A stretch of 5,124 nt of DNA from Prevotellaceae bacterium (GTDB lineage Bacteria; Bacteroidota; Bacteroidia; Bacteroidales; Bacteroidaceae). The position numbers and the translations under genes were made by a program. A model generated the notes under the pieces. The model was not told the DNA's origin. It saw only the letters and a program-made list of their open reading frames with translations, and ran no database searches. Every line of letters starts with the position of its first letter. Position 1 is the stretch's first letter. The stretch is taken from contig CAJPLH010000152.1 of the NCBI GenBank assembly GCA_905371275.1, forward strand, positions 1 through 5,124. The letters are read 5' to 3'. Of this stretch, positions 1-5,124 are shown in pieces.

Positions 1-843
1 GGAGTGGTGTCTACACGCATCATTGACAGTAACCGCGAACGTCTCATTGCCATTATTACCAACAATTTCTCGCTCTGCAACGGACGCTGGCCGACGCAAA
101 TACTTTTGGCGACGTTGTTTGTGGGCGCAGCCGTTCCCAAAGAATACAGTAGCATTGTGGCGATTGCAGCCGTGATGTTTGTGGTGCTGCTCGGCGTGTT
201 GTTTATGTTCGGCAGTTCGTGGTTGTTGTCGCGCACCGTGTTGCGCGGTGAGGTTTCGACCTTCCACCTAGAACTTCCCCCTTATCGTCCGCCTCAATTT
301 TGGCAAACGCTCTACACATCGGTCATCGATCGCACGCTCATTGTGCTATGGCGCGCCCTTGTGTTTGCAGCTCCGGCTGGCGGTGTGATTTGGTTGTGCT
401 GTAACATCACATTTGGTGGCGAAAGTATAGCGCAACATCTCATTTCCTGGCTTGAAATGCCGGGTTGGTTGATGGGGCTCAATGGCATTATCCTCTTGGC
501 GTATATACTCGCCATTCCTGCGAATGAGATTGTGATGCCGACCATCTTGATGCTCACCGTGCTGGTGCTCGGACAGGATGGAGCAAGCGCAGGGGTGCTG
601 ATGGAAGGCGGAGATGCTGAAACTTATCGCATTCTCCACGCTGGCGGATGGACGCTGCTGACTGCGGTGAACCTCATGCTGTTCTGTTTGCTGCACCACC
701 CTTGTAGTACGACGATCTACACGATATATAAAGAAACGCGCAGTGTGAGATGGACTTCGCTCTCTGTGGTGCTCCCCATTGTGTTGGGAGTTGTGGTCAC
801 GATATTGGTGGCGGCTGTGTGGCGCGCACTTGGAGGCGCGTGA
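1..843 (+). CDS. feoB: Ferrous iron transporter FeoB, C-terminal part (5' end outside window)
   Basis: This is the membrane-permease end of FeoB, which takes up Fe2+ across the inner membrane using an N-terminal G domain that lies outside the window. The frame is open from base 1 and 280 residues are visible; GTG codons at 4 and 7 are internal, not starts. The FeoB signature STRIIDSNRERL is followed by the first Gate motif around CNGRWPTQILL (Cys at visible residue 26), where the family has a conserved Cys and basic residue. Several hydrophobic helices follow. The second Gate shows AIPANEIVMP (visible residues 171-180), a hallmark of the family, and the end has HHPCSTTIYTIYKETRS plus a last helix. 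The stop is TGA at 841-843, with a terminator right after, so it is not co-transcribed with the polysaccharide genes. The truncation is only the window edge. Family call is very secure. Confidence 0.94.
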   Translation, partial: GVVSTRIIDSNRERLIAIITNNFSLCNGRWPTQILLATLFVGAAVPKEYSSIVAIAAVMFVVLLGVLFMFGSSWLLSRTVLRGEVSTFHLELPPYRPPQFWQTLYTSVIDRTLIVLWRALVFAAPAGGVIWLCCNITFGGESIAQHLISWLEMPGWLMGLNGIILLAYILAIPANEIVMPTILMLTVLVLGQDGASAGVLMEGGDAETYRILHAGGWTLLTAVNLMLFCLLHHPCSTTIYTIYKETRSVRWTSLSVVLPIVLGVVVTILVAAVWRALGGA

Positions 844-852
844 TTTCGAAGC

Positions 853-889
853 AGAAAGTGCACAGACAGTTTTTGTTTGTGCGCTTTTT
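853..889 (+). terminator. Intrinsic terminator after feoB
   Basis: The arms 855-867 and 875-887 pair over 13 bp, including two G-U wobbles, around a 7-base loop (AGTTTTT, 868-874). The core is GCACAGAC (860-867) against GTTTGTGC (875-882). The 3' arm runs into TTTTT at 885-889 and the 5' arm starts in A-rich sequence, so it could stop transcription from either side. It begins 10 bases after the feoB stop codon, the usual place for a rho-independent terminator. Confidence 0.78.
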
Positions 890-975
890 GCACATATTTT
901 CTCCACAAAAAGCGAACTTTTTTCAGATTGTGCGATATAATCAGCGATAAAAGGCTTAGAATAAGTTTTTTTTGT

Positions 976-983
976 TACCTTTG
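976..983 (+). promoter_or_regulatory. Bacteroidetes-type -7 promoter box for the polysaccharide operon
   Basis: TACCTTTG fits the Bacteroidetes primary sigma factor -7 consensus TAnnTTTG and lies downstream of a T-rich run (966-973). Transcription would start around 988-992. No good -33 TTTG/TTG is seen near 950-957, so only half of the promoter is supported. It lies downstream of the feoB terminator and is the only TAnnTTTG match I noticed between feoB and the antiterminator gene, which makes it the best candidate for driving the operon. Confidence 0.55.
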
Positions 984-1024
984 CATAATCCACAAAGGTC
1001 TTCTGAAGCAGAAAACAACCTTTG
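977..1024 (+). repeat. ACCTTTG / CAAAGGT / ACCTTTG repeats over the promoter start
   Basis: ACCTTTG occurs at 977-983 (inside the -7 box) and again at 1018-1024, with its reverse complement CAAAGGT at 993-999 between them. The middle copy could pair with either outer copy; in RNA only the 993-999/1018-1024 pair (18-base loop) would be transcribed. It could be an operator or an early leader hairpin, or chance. The copies are only 7 bases long. Confidence 0.3.
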
Positions 1025-1112
1025 AAGTGCCAGTAACTATAGAGGTGCTATCACCACTCGCTAAAAGGCATTTTACAAAAGGATAACCACCTTATATAGG
1101 AATCAGTTCTAT

Positions 1113-1141
1113 GAGGTATTACGTATTTTTCCCCCTACCTC
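1113..1141 (+). repeat. Leader inverted repeat GAGGTA / TACCTC
   Basis: GAGGTA at 1113-1118 is complementary to TACCTC at 1136-1141. The 17-base loop contains ATTTTT followed by five C. It sits directly upstream of the first CGTAG motif. The stem is short, so it is listed as a possible leader structure only. Confidence 0.3.
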
Positions 1142-1142
1142 T

Positions 1143-1215
1143 CGTAGCGTCAACGCAATGTCGTTGACGGCGCCGTAGGCGTGTTTTTCGAAGAAGAATT
1201 GGAGAAGAAACGTAG
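1143..1215 (+). repeat. Three CGTAG motifs, two of them ops-like
   Basis: CGTAG occurs at 1143-1147, 1174-1178 and 1211-1215. The first reads CGTAGCGT and shares GTAGCGT with the enterobacterial ops element (core GGCGGTAGCGTG). The second reads CGTAGGCGTGTTTTT and has the same order of G/C block and T run as ops. The third reads CGTAGTGCTTT. The ops element recruits RfaH, a NusG paralog; the gene just downstream is also a NusG paralog. The likeness is seen by eye; a binding role is a hypothesis. Confidence 0.3.
1148..1187 (+). terminator. Candidate leader attenuator: two hairpins and a T run
   Basis: A perfect 8-bp stem, CGTCAACG (1148-1155) with CGTTGACG (1162-1169), has a 6-base loop. It is followed at once by CGCC-GTA-GGCG (1171-1181) and then TGTTTTT (1182-1188, partly included). 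The second stem is only 4 bp with a 3-base loop, so it is weak as a normal terminator, but the stem-plus-T order about 125 bases before an antiterminator gene is where an attenuator would be expected. It could also act as a pause site. Confidence 0.35.
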
Positions 1216-1278
1216 TGCTTTCGGGCGACACCAAAGTTGAAGAACCTTTATCAGAAATCCATTACCAAGGTGGGTGAG

Positions 1279-1314
1279 ATGAATGAAATGAGTAATAAAA
1301 GCTCTCATCTGTGA
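1279..1314 (+). CDS. Possible 11-codon leader ORF overlapping the antiterminator start
   Basis: An ATG at 1279 opens a frame encoding MNEMSNKSSHL. Its TGA stop (1312-1314) overlaps the downstream GTG start (1311-1313) in the arrangement GTGA, which is typical of translational coupling. It is Met- and Ser-rich with no recognisable domain. Because the main gene uses a GTG start with no visible Shine-Dalgarno, delivery of ribosomes by this small ORF is plausible. An ORF this short can easily arise by chance. Confidence 0.2.
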   Translation: MNEMSNKSSHL

Positions 1315-1907
1315 GTAAGAACAATCTCTCTTCCGAACAGCAAGTTGGTCTGCAACGACCATCACCCGCAAAAACCAACGAGAAACATTGGTTTGTGGCG
1401 TTGGTGCGCATCAAGAGCGAGCTTGCCACAGCTAAACAGTTGGAGGAACAAGGGATTTGCTGCTACGTTCCCACACAAGACGAACTTAAAGTGTGGCGAA
1501 ACGGACGAAAATCTCATACCAAACGCTTGTTGCTCCCTGGCATGGTGCTCGTGCATTGCACAGAGGAAACGAGAAAAACAACAGTGGTGAAGCACTACAA
1601 TGTGCTTCGTTTCATGATGAATCGCGCAGCAACTCCCTCTCTTTGGGGAAATACGCGAATAGCCGTTGTGCCACAAAAAGAGATTGATTTGTTGAAATAT
1701 CTATTGGGCGAAGCGAGCCTCCCTTCATCATTAACTCCACAATGTTTCGAAAACGGCACAGAGGTGCGCATCACAAAATATGAATTTGCCGGAATGTATG
1801 GTGAAATCATTGGACATTTACAGGGTAACGTCTTCATTGTTCAGTTGTCTATATTAGGAGATGTTCAAATTCATGTCGATGCAACATTTCTCGAACGCCT
1901 TCATTAG
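1311..1907 (+). CDS. upxY: UpxY-family (NusG-like) transcription antiterminator
   Basis: A 198-residue NusG paralog of the UpxY type, which binds RNA polymerase and suppresses premature termination in polysaccharide operons. A poorly conserved N-terminal tail of about 25 residues leads into an NGN domain beginning HWFVALVRIKSELATAKQL (from residue 26). This continues through the C-Y-V-P-T segment, a basic stretch ending KRLLLPGMVLVH, and a ring of hydrophobic strands. A C-terminal KOW domain runs from about residue 146 (NGTEVRITKYEFAGMYGEI) to LERLH at the end. GTG at 1311 is chosen because an in-frame TAA lies at 1296-1298 and no in-frame ATG occurs before the NGN domain. It is the first gene of the operon, behind a long leader, matching the position of UpxY genes in Bacteroides capsule loci. 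No partner UpxZ gene is seen; the next gene is export machinery. Family call secure, target inferred. Confidence 0.9.
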   Translation: MSKNNLSSEQQVGLQRPSPAKTNEKHWFVALVRIKSELATAKQLEEQGICCYVPTQDELKVWRNGRKSHTKRLLLPGMVLVHCTEETRKTTVVKHYNVLRFMMNRAATPSLWGNTRIAVVPQKEIDLLKYLLGEASLPSSLTPQCFENGTEVRITKYEFAGMYGEIIGHLQGNVFIVQLSILGDVQIHVDATFLERLH

Positions 1908-1936
1908 TTTAATATCCTAATCATCATAATTTGAAT

Positions 1937-2725
1937 ATGAGAACTTTTTCACGAATAATCCAAAATACCCTTGGGATAACTGCTCTTTCTCTAGCATTGG
2001 GAAGTTGCACCACGATAAAAGATATAGCTTATTTACAACATATCCCCGAAGAAACACCAATCTCACTGCAAGCACCGCAAGACATTCGATTGGAAGCGGG
2101 AGATCAGTTGAGCATCAGCATCCACGGCCGCGACCCTAAGGTTGTGGAAATCTATAATATGCCGACTGTGGCGACAAGCACTGGTGGTTCTACCAAAGCC
2201 AACTACACGGTGAATGCAAATGGTCAGATTGATATGATTCAATTCGGTTTGATTCATGTGGCAGGACTCACTCGTGCAGAACTGGCCAATCAGATTAAAT
2301 ACAAACTCGTATCGAGTGGCGTGGTGCGCGACCCAGTGGTGGTGGTCGATTTTGCCACTATGTCTTATTCTGTGTTAGGAGAAGTGAGTAGTCCAGGGCG
2401 CAAACCCATCGACCGCGACCATATCACCATTATGGATGCTTTGGCACAAGCTGGTGACTTGACCATTCAAGGCAAACGCAAAAACGTGCTTGTGTTGAGA
2501 AACGAACACGGTAAACAGACAGCTTATCGCATTGATTTGACCAATTCAGAAAGCGTTTACTCATCTCCAGTCTACAATTTGAAGCAAAATGACATTATTT
2601 ATGTAGAACCCACGGCGAAAAAAGCCAATGAGTCTGACAACAACGCCAACACTTTCCGCACTCCTGCGTTCTGGATGTCACTTGTCACCTTTACTATCAC
2701 CTTGCTTGCTCTGTTCAAGAAATAA
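1937..2725 (+). CDS. Polysaccharide biosynthesis/export lipoprotein (Wza/BexD-like OPX protein)
   Basis: An outer-membrane polysaccharide export protein of 262 residues, expected to form the exit channel for the capsule or exopolysaccharide. Residues 1-24 are a lipoprotein signal peptide with lipobox LGSC and acylated Cys24. The polysaccharide export domain starts near residue 50 with LEAGDQLSISIHGRDP and includes NGQIDMIQFGLIHVAGLTRAEL. An SLBB-type domain runs from about 144 (YSVLGEVSSPGRKPI), through ITIMDALAQAGDL, to NLKQNDIIYVEP. The last 20 residues form a hydrophobic helix (about 243-260) ending in KK, comparable in place to the C-terminal helix by which Wza crosses the outer membrane. 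ATG at 1937 is preferred over the TTG at 1931 because it gives a normal signal peptide. It is shorter than E. coli Wza, as is usual in Bacteroidota. It lies 29 bases after the antiterminator and 12 bases before the kinase gene. Confidence 0.9.
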   Translation: MRTFSRIIQNTLGITALSLALGSCTTIKDIAYLQHIPEETPISLQAPQDIRLEAGDQLSISIHGRDPKVVEIYNMPTVATSTGGSTKANYTVNANGQIDMIQFGLIHVAGLTRAELANQIKYKLVSSGVVRDPVVVVDFATMSYSVLGEVSSPGRKPIDRDHITIMDALAQAGDLTIQGKRKNVLVLRNEHGKQTAYRIDLTNSESVYSSPVYNLKQNDIIYVEPTAKKANESDNNANTFRTPAFWMSLVTFTITLLALFKK

Positions 2726-2737
2726 ACATATCTCACT

Positions 2738-5124
2738 ATGCAACGCTCTGCAGAAAATTTTTCACAGAACTCTTCCTTCATACCACAAACTTCAAGTGTA
2801 AGCATACTTGAATTGCTTCGTGATGCTTGGCTCTTATGCTTAGCCCATTGGAAATGGTTTTTACTTTCCGTAATCGTTTGTCTGGGTGGTGCCTATTATC
2901 ATTTGCTACGCACCCCTAAAACCTACGTTGCTTCTGCGTCAATCCTGATTACGCCAGACAACAACCGTGGCAACTCTCCTGACCAACTCCTTGCACGACA
3001 ACGTATGGTGGTGGAAGGAGCCAGTGATGCACAAATGACCAACGAGATACTTGCTTTGAGCAGTGCCACCATCACTCGTTCTGTGGCAGAGCGACTGAAT
3101 CTCGATGTGGAATATGCACATAAAGGTATGTTTCACGACAAAGTGATTTATGGTAGCGAACTCCCAGTGAAAGTTGAATTTCTCAACATAGGTGAAGAAC
3201 AAAGGGCGGCTTTCCACCTCTCACTGCAAGCTGACGGAAGAGTGGTACTAGATGATTTCTCTAAAGATGGTGCTAACCTTTCTGGAACTATAATGGGAAA
3301 AGTGGGAGAACGTTGCGTAACCCCTGTAGGCTTGGTGAAATTAGTAGCTAACACAGGTTATCGCCCTGGAACAACCGACGAATACAAGGTAACTCGCTCT
3401 CCCATTTCTTCTGTAGCAGCTAGTGTGCGCGGAAGTTTCAGCATTGCACTGAGCAACAAGGCATCAACAATTATCGATATTCAATATAGTGACGTCAATA
3501 CAGCTCGTGCTAAAGACGCTATTGATATGCTCATTTCTGTGTACAACGAAAACTGGGTGCGCGACCGCAATCAGATTTCTGTGAGCACGAATGAGTTTAT
3601 CAAAGAGCGTTTGGCTGTGATTCAACGCGAACTAGGTAGTGTAGACCAAAACATTGCTGGATATAAATCTGCCAATCTCCTTCCCGACGTGGAACAATCA
3701 GGAAGTATGGCGGTGACTCAAGCCAACGATGCCGAAGCAAAAGCGCGTGAACTCTCCACGCAAGTCTATATGACTCGCCATGTGAAGGAATATCTCACCG
3801 ATGGTCGCCACGAAAACCAAGTACTTCCCTCCAATTCTGGCATCAACAATGCCTCAATTCAAGCACAAATCAACGACTACAACACACGTTTGTTGGAACG
3901 CAATCGTCTCTTAGCCACCTCTTCAGCGCAAAACCCTGCTGTAATGGACTTGGAGACACAGTTGGGCTCCATTCGTCGAGGTATCATCCAATCACTCGAC
4001 AATGAACTCGACATGCTCAAAACGCAACAACGTGTCACAGAAGCGAGTCATAGTGAAGCCACCAGTAAGATTTCTGCCAACCCTCGTCAAGCCTCTTATT
4101 TGCTTTCTGTAGAGCGCCAACAAAAAGTTAAGGAGTCGCTATACCTCTTCTTGTTGCAAAAGCGTGAAGAAAACGAACTCTCTCAAGCCTTCACTGCCTA
4201 CAACACGCAAATCATTGAAACGCCGCATATCACAGGCATACCTCCTCAACCTGTTTCGCGCAACATACTTCTCACAGCATTCCTCATTGGTCTAGCCATT
4301 CCCGCTGCCTTCGTCTTCGGTCGTGAAGCACTCAACAGTACAGTGCGCGGTCGCAAAGACTTGGAAGACTATAGTATGCCTCTCGTGGGTGAACTTCCCC
4401 TCAAAGGCAAAAAACGTCCCGTTTGGAAACGTTGGCGCAAAGAGAAGATTGTCGCAGTTCCCAACATGGTCGTTGCCGACCAGAAGCGCGATATTCTCAA
4501 CGAAGCCTTCCGCACCGTGCGCACCAAGTTGGAATTCACACTCGGTTTCGATGGTCGCAATAAAGTCGTTATGCTCAGTTCCTTGAATCCAGGTTCGGGT
4601 AAGACATTCATCACAGCCAACCTCGGTGCAGCCTTCTCTCTCAAAGGAAAGCGCGTGTTGGTGATGGACTTAGACCTCCGCAAAGCATCACTCTCCGACT
4701 ATGTGGGTCAACCCAAAGTCGGCATTTCCAACTATCTTTCTGGACAAATCGACGATTGGCACAAAATCATCACTCCTCTCGACCGTGTAGACGTTCTCCC
4801 TTGTGGTGTTATCCCGCCCAACCCAGCCGAACTTCTCTCGACCGAGCGATTTGCAGAAATGATTAAGTCGGCTCGCGAAGAATACGACATCATCTTCCTC
4901 GACTGTCCTCCTGTGGAAATAGTTGCCGATGCCGAAATTATCAATCCACATGCCGACCTCACCCTCTTCATCGTTCGCGCATCATTGATGGAACGTAGCT
5001 ATCTCAAAGACATCGAGCGTTGGTATGCAGAGAAGAAATACAACAACTTAACCCTTCTCCTGAACGGTACCACCGATGCACTTGGCCGCTATGGCTACCA
5101 CAAATATGGCTACGGCTATGGTGG
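2738..5124 (+). CDS. Wzc-like polysaccharide co-polymerase with C-terminal BY-type tyrosine kinase (3' end outside window)
   Basis: An inner-membrane protein controlling polymer length and export, with a cytoplasmic autophosphorylating tyrosine kinase. The frame stays open from ATG 2738 to the right edge (795 codons visible). A Wzz-type domain begins with a first membrane helix at about 38-58. A long periplasmic part rich in Gln, Glu and Lys helices (about 270-470) follows, then the proline-rich PPQPVSR and a second helix at 509-528. The kinase domain has EAFRTVR (589-595), matching the EX2RX2R oligomerisation motif. It also has Walker A SLNPGSGKT (615-623), Walker A' VLVMDLDLRK (640-649) and Walker B DIIFLDCPP (717-725, Asp722). 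The visible end carries Tyr785, 787, 790, 792 and 794 in a Gly/Tyr repeat, the expected autophosphorylation cluster. The last visible codons are still in this tail, so the protein probably ends soon after. It starts 12 bases after the export lipoprotein gene, its usual partner. Confidence 0.95.
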   Translation, partial: MQRSAENFSQNSSFIPQTSSVSILELLRDAWLLCLAHWKWFLLSVIVCLGGAYYHLLRTPKTYVASASILITPDNNRGNSPDQLLARQRMVVEGASDAQMTNEILALSSATITRSVAERLNLDVEYAHKGMFHDKVIYGSELPVKVEFLNIGEEQRAAFHLSLQADGRVVLDDFSKDGANLSGTIMGKVGERCVTPVGLVKLVANTGYRPGTTDEYKVTRSPISSVAASVRGSFSIALSNKASTIIDIQYSDVNTARAKDAIDMLISVYNENWVRDRNQISVSTNEFIKERLAVIQRELGSVDQNIAGYKSANLLPDVEQSGSMAVTQANDAEAKARELSTQVYMTRHVKEYLTDGRHENQVLPSNSGINNASIQAQINDYNTRLLERNRLLATSSAQNPAVMDLETQLGSIRRGIIQSLDNELDMLKTQQRVTEASHSEATSKISANPRQASYLLSVERQQKVKESLYLFLLQKREENELSQAFTAYNTQIIETPHITGIPPQPVSRNILLTAFLIGLAIPAAFVFGREALNSTVRGRKDLEDYSMPLVGELPLKGKKRPVWKRWRKEKIVAVPNMVVADQKRDILNEAFRTVRTKLEFTLGFDGRNKVVMLSSLNPGSGKTFITANLGAAFSLKGKRVLVMDLDLRKASLSDYVGQPKVGISNYLSGQIDDWHKIITPLDRVDVLPCGVIPPNPAELLSTERFAEMIKSAREEYDIIFLDCPPVEIVADAEIINPHADLTLFIVRASLMERSYLKDIERWYAEKKYNNLTLLLNGTTDALGRYGYHKYGYGYG

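Larger units (their letters stand above)
990..1310 (+). promoter_or_regulatory. Long structured 5' leader upstream of the UpxY-like gene
   Basis: About 320 bases lie between the probable transcription start and the GTG start of the antiterminator, with no convincing gene. Visible elements are a GGTG/CACC hairpin (1044-1055), a 6-bp stem GAGGTA/TACCTC with a 17-base loop (1113-1118 with 1136-1141), a perfect 8-bp stem CGTCAACG/CGTTGACG (1148-1155 with 1162-1169), a small CGCC/GGCG hairpin before a T run, three CGTAG motifs, and a tiny ORF overlapping the gene start. In Bacteroides fragilis, UpxY proteins are known to prevent premature termination in the leaders of their own capsule loci, so a long leader here fits autoregulation. 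That this leader is the target is an inference. Confidence 0.5.

Noticed and set aside
346..993. 215-codon open frame on the minus strand opposite feoB
   Set aside because: It is antisense to a clear FeoB coding frame, runs through the terminator and the promoter box, and its product is His/Arg/Ser-rich with no recognisable domain.
877..1086. 69-codon plus-strand open frame in the intergenic region
   Set aside because: It crosses both the feoB terminator and the promoter candidate, and its composition is low-complexity Phe/Lys/Cys without a domain.
890..1140. Invertible capsule promoter flanked by recombinase inverted repeats
   Set aside because: I looked for long inverted repeats on both sides of the promoter and found only 6-8 base matches, and no recombinase gene is in the window.
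1150..1371. 73-codon minus-strand open frame over the leader and the start of the antiterminator gene
   Set aside because: It overlaps the conserved start of the operon, has no recognisable motif and no promoter on that strand.
1903..1921. ATTAG/CTAAT inverted repeat between the antiterminator and export genes as a terminator
   Set aside because: The stem is 5 bp of mostly A-T pairs and overlaps the stop codon with no T run after it; too weak to end transcription.
1926..1933. Second promoter box (ATAATTTG) before the export lipoprotein gene
   Set aside because: It does not match TAnnTTTG in spacing and lies only a few bases before the ATG, leaving no room for a leader.
4369..4971. Minus-strand and alternative-frame open frames inside the kinase gene
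   Set aside because: The plus-strand frame encodes intact Walker A, A' and B motifs across this region; the others are shadows of it.

Overview
The window reads as a Bacteroidota chromosome, most likely a Prevotella-like member of the Bacteroidales. Support comes from protein families typical of that phylum (an UpxY-type NusG paralog, a short outer-membrane polysaccharide export lipoprotein, a fused Wzz/BY-kinase), a Bacteroidetes-type -7 promoter box (TAnnTTTG), and the lack of clear Shine-Dalgarno sequences before the starts. The species cannot be fixed from this stretch. All genes are on the + strand.

Layout. (1) 1-843: the C-terminal end of the ferrous iron transporter FeoB, cut by the left edge. 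It is closed by a strong hairpin/T-tract terminator at 853-889, so it is a separate transcription unit. (2) 844-1310: 467 bases without a convincing gene. It holds the feoB terminator, a promoter candidate at 976-983 and then about 320 bases of probable 5' leader. The leader carries several inverted repeats, a weak attenuator-like hairpin with a T run (1171-1187) and three copies of a CGTAG motif; two of these resemble the enterobacterial ops element used by RfaH, another NusG paralog. (3) 1311-1907: an UpxY/NusG-like transcription antiterminator starting at GTG. (4) 1937-2725: a Wza/BexD-like outer-membrane polysaccharide export lipoprotein. (5) 2738 to the right edge: a Wzc-like chain-length regulator fused to a bacterial tyrosine kinase, cut just inside its tyrosine-rich C-terminal tail.

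Genes 3-5 look like the head of one exopolysaccharide/capsule operon: gaps are 29 and 12 bases and I see no convincing terminator between them. In the likely scheme, the antiterminator is made first and keeps RNA polymerase going through its own leader and the long downstream operon. The lipoprotein forms the outer-membrane exit, and the kinase/co-polymerase controls polymerisation and export through cycles of tyrosine phosphorylation. Glycosyltransferase, flippase and polymerase genes are expected beyond the right edge but are not visible. The genes belong to known families; the least explained part is the leader at 990-1310.
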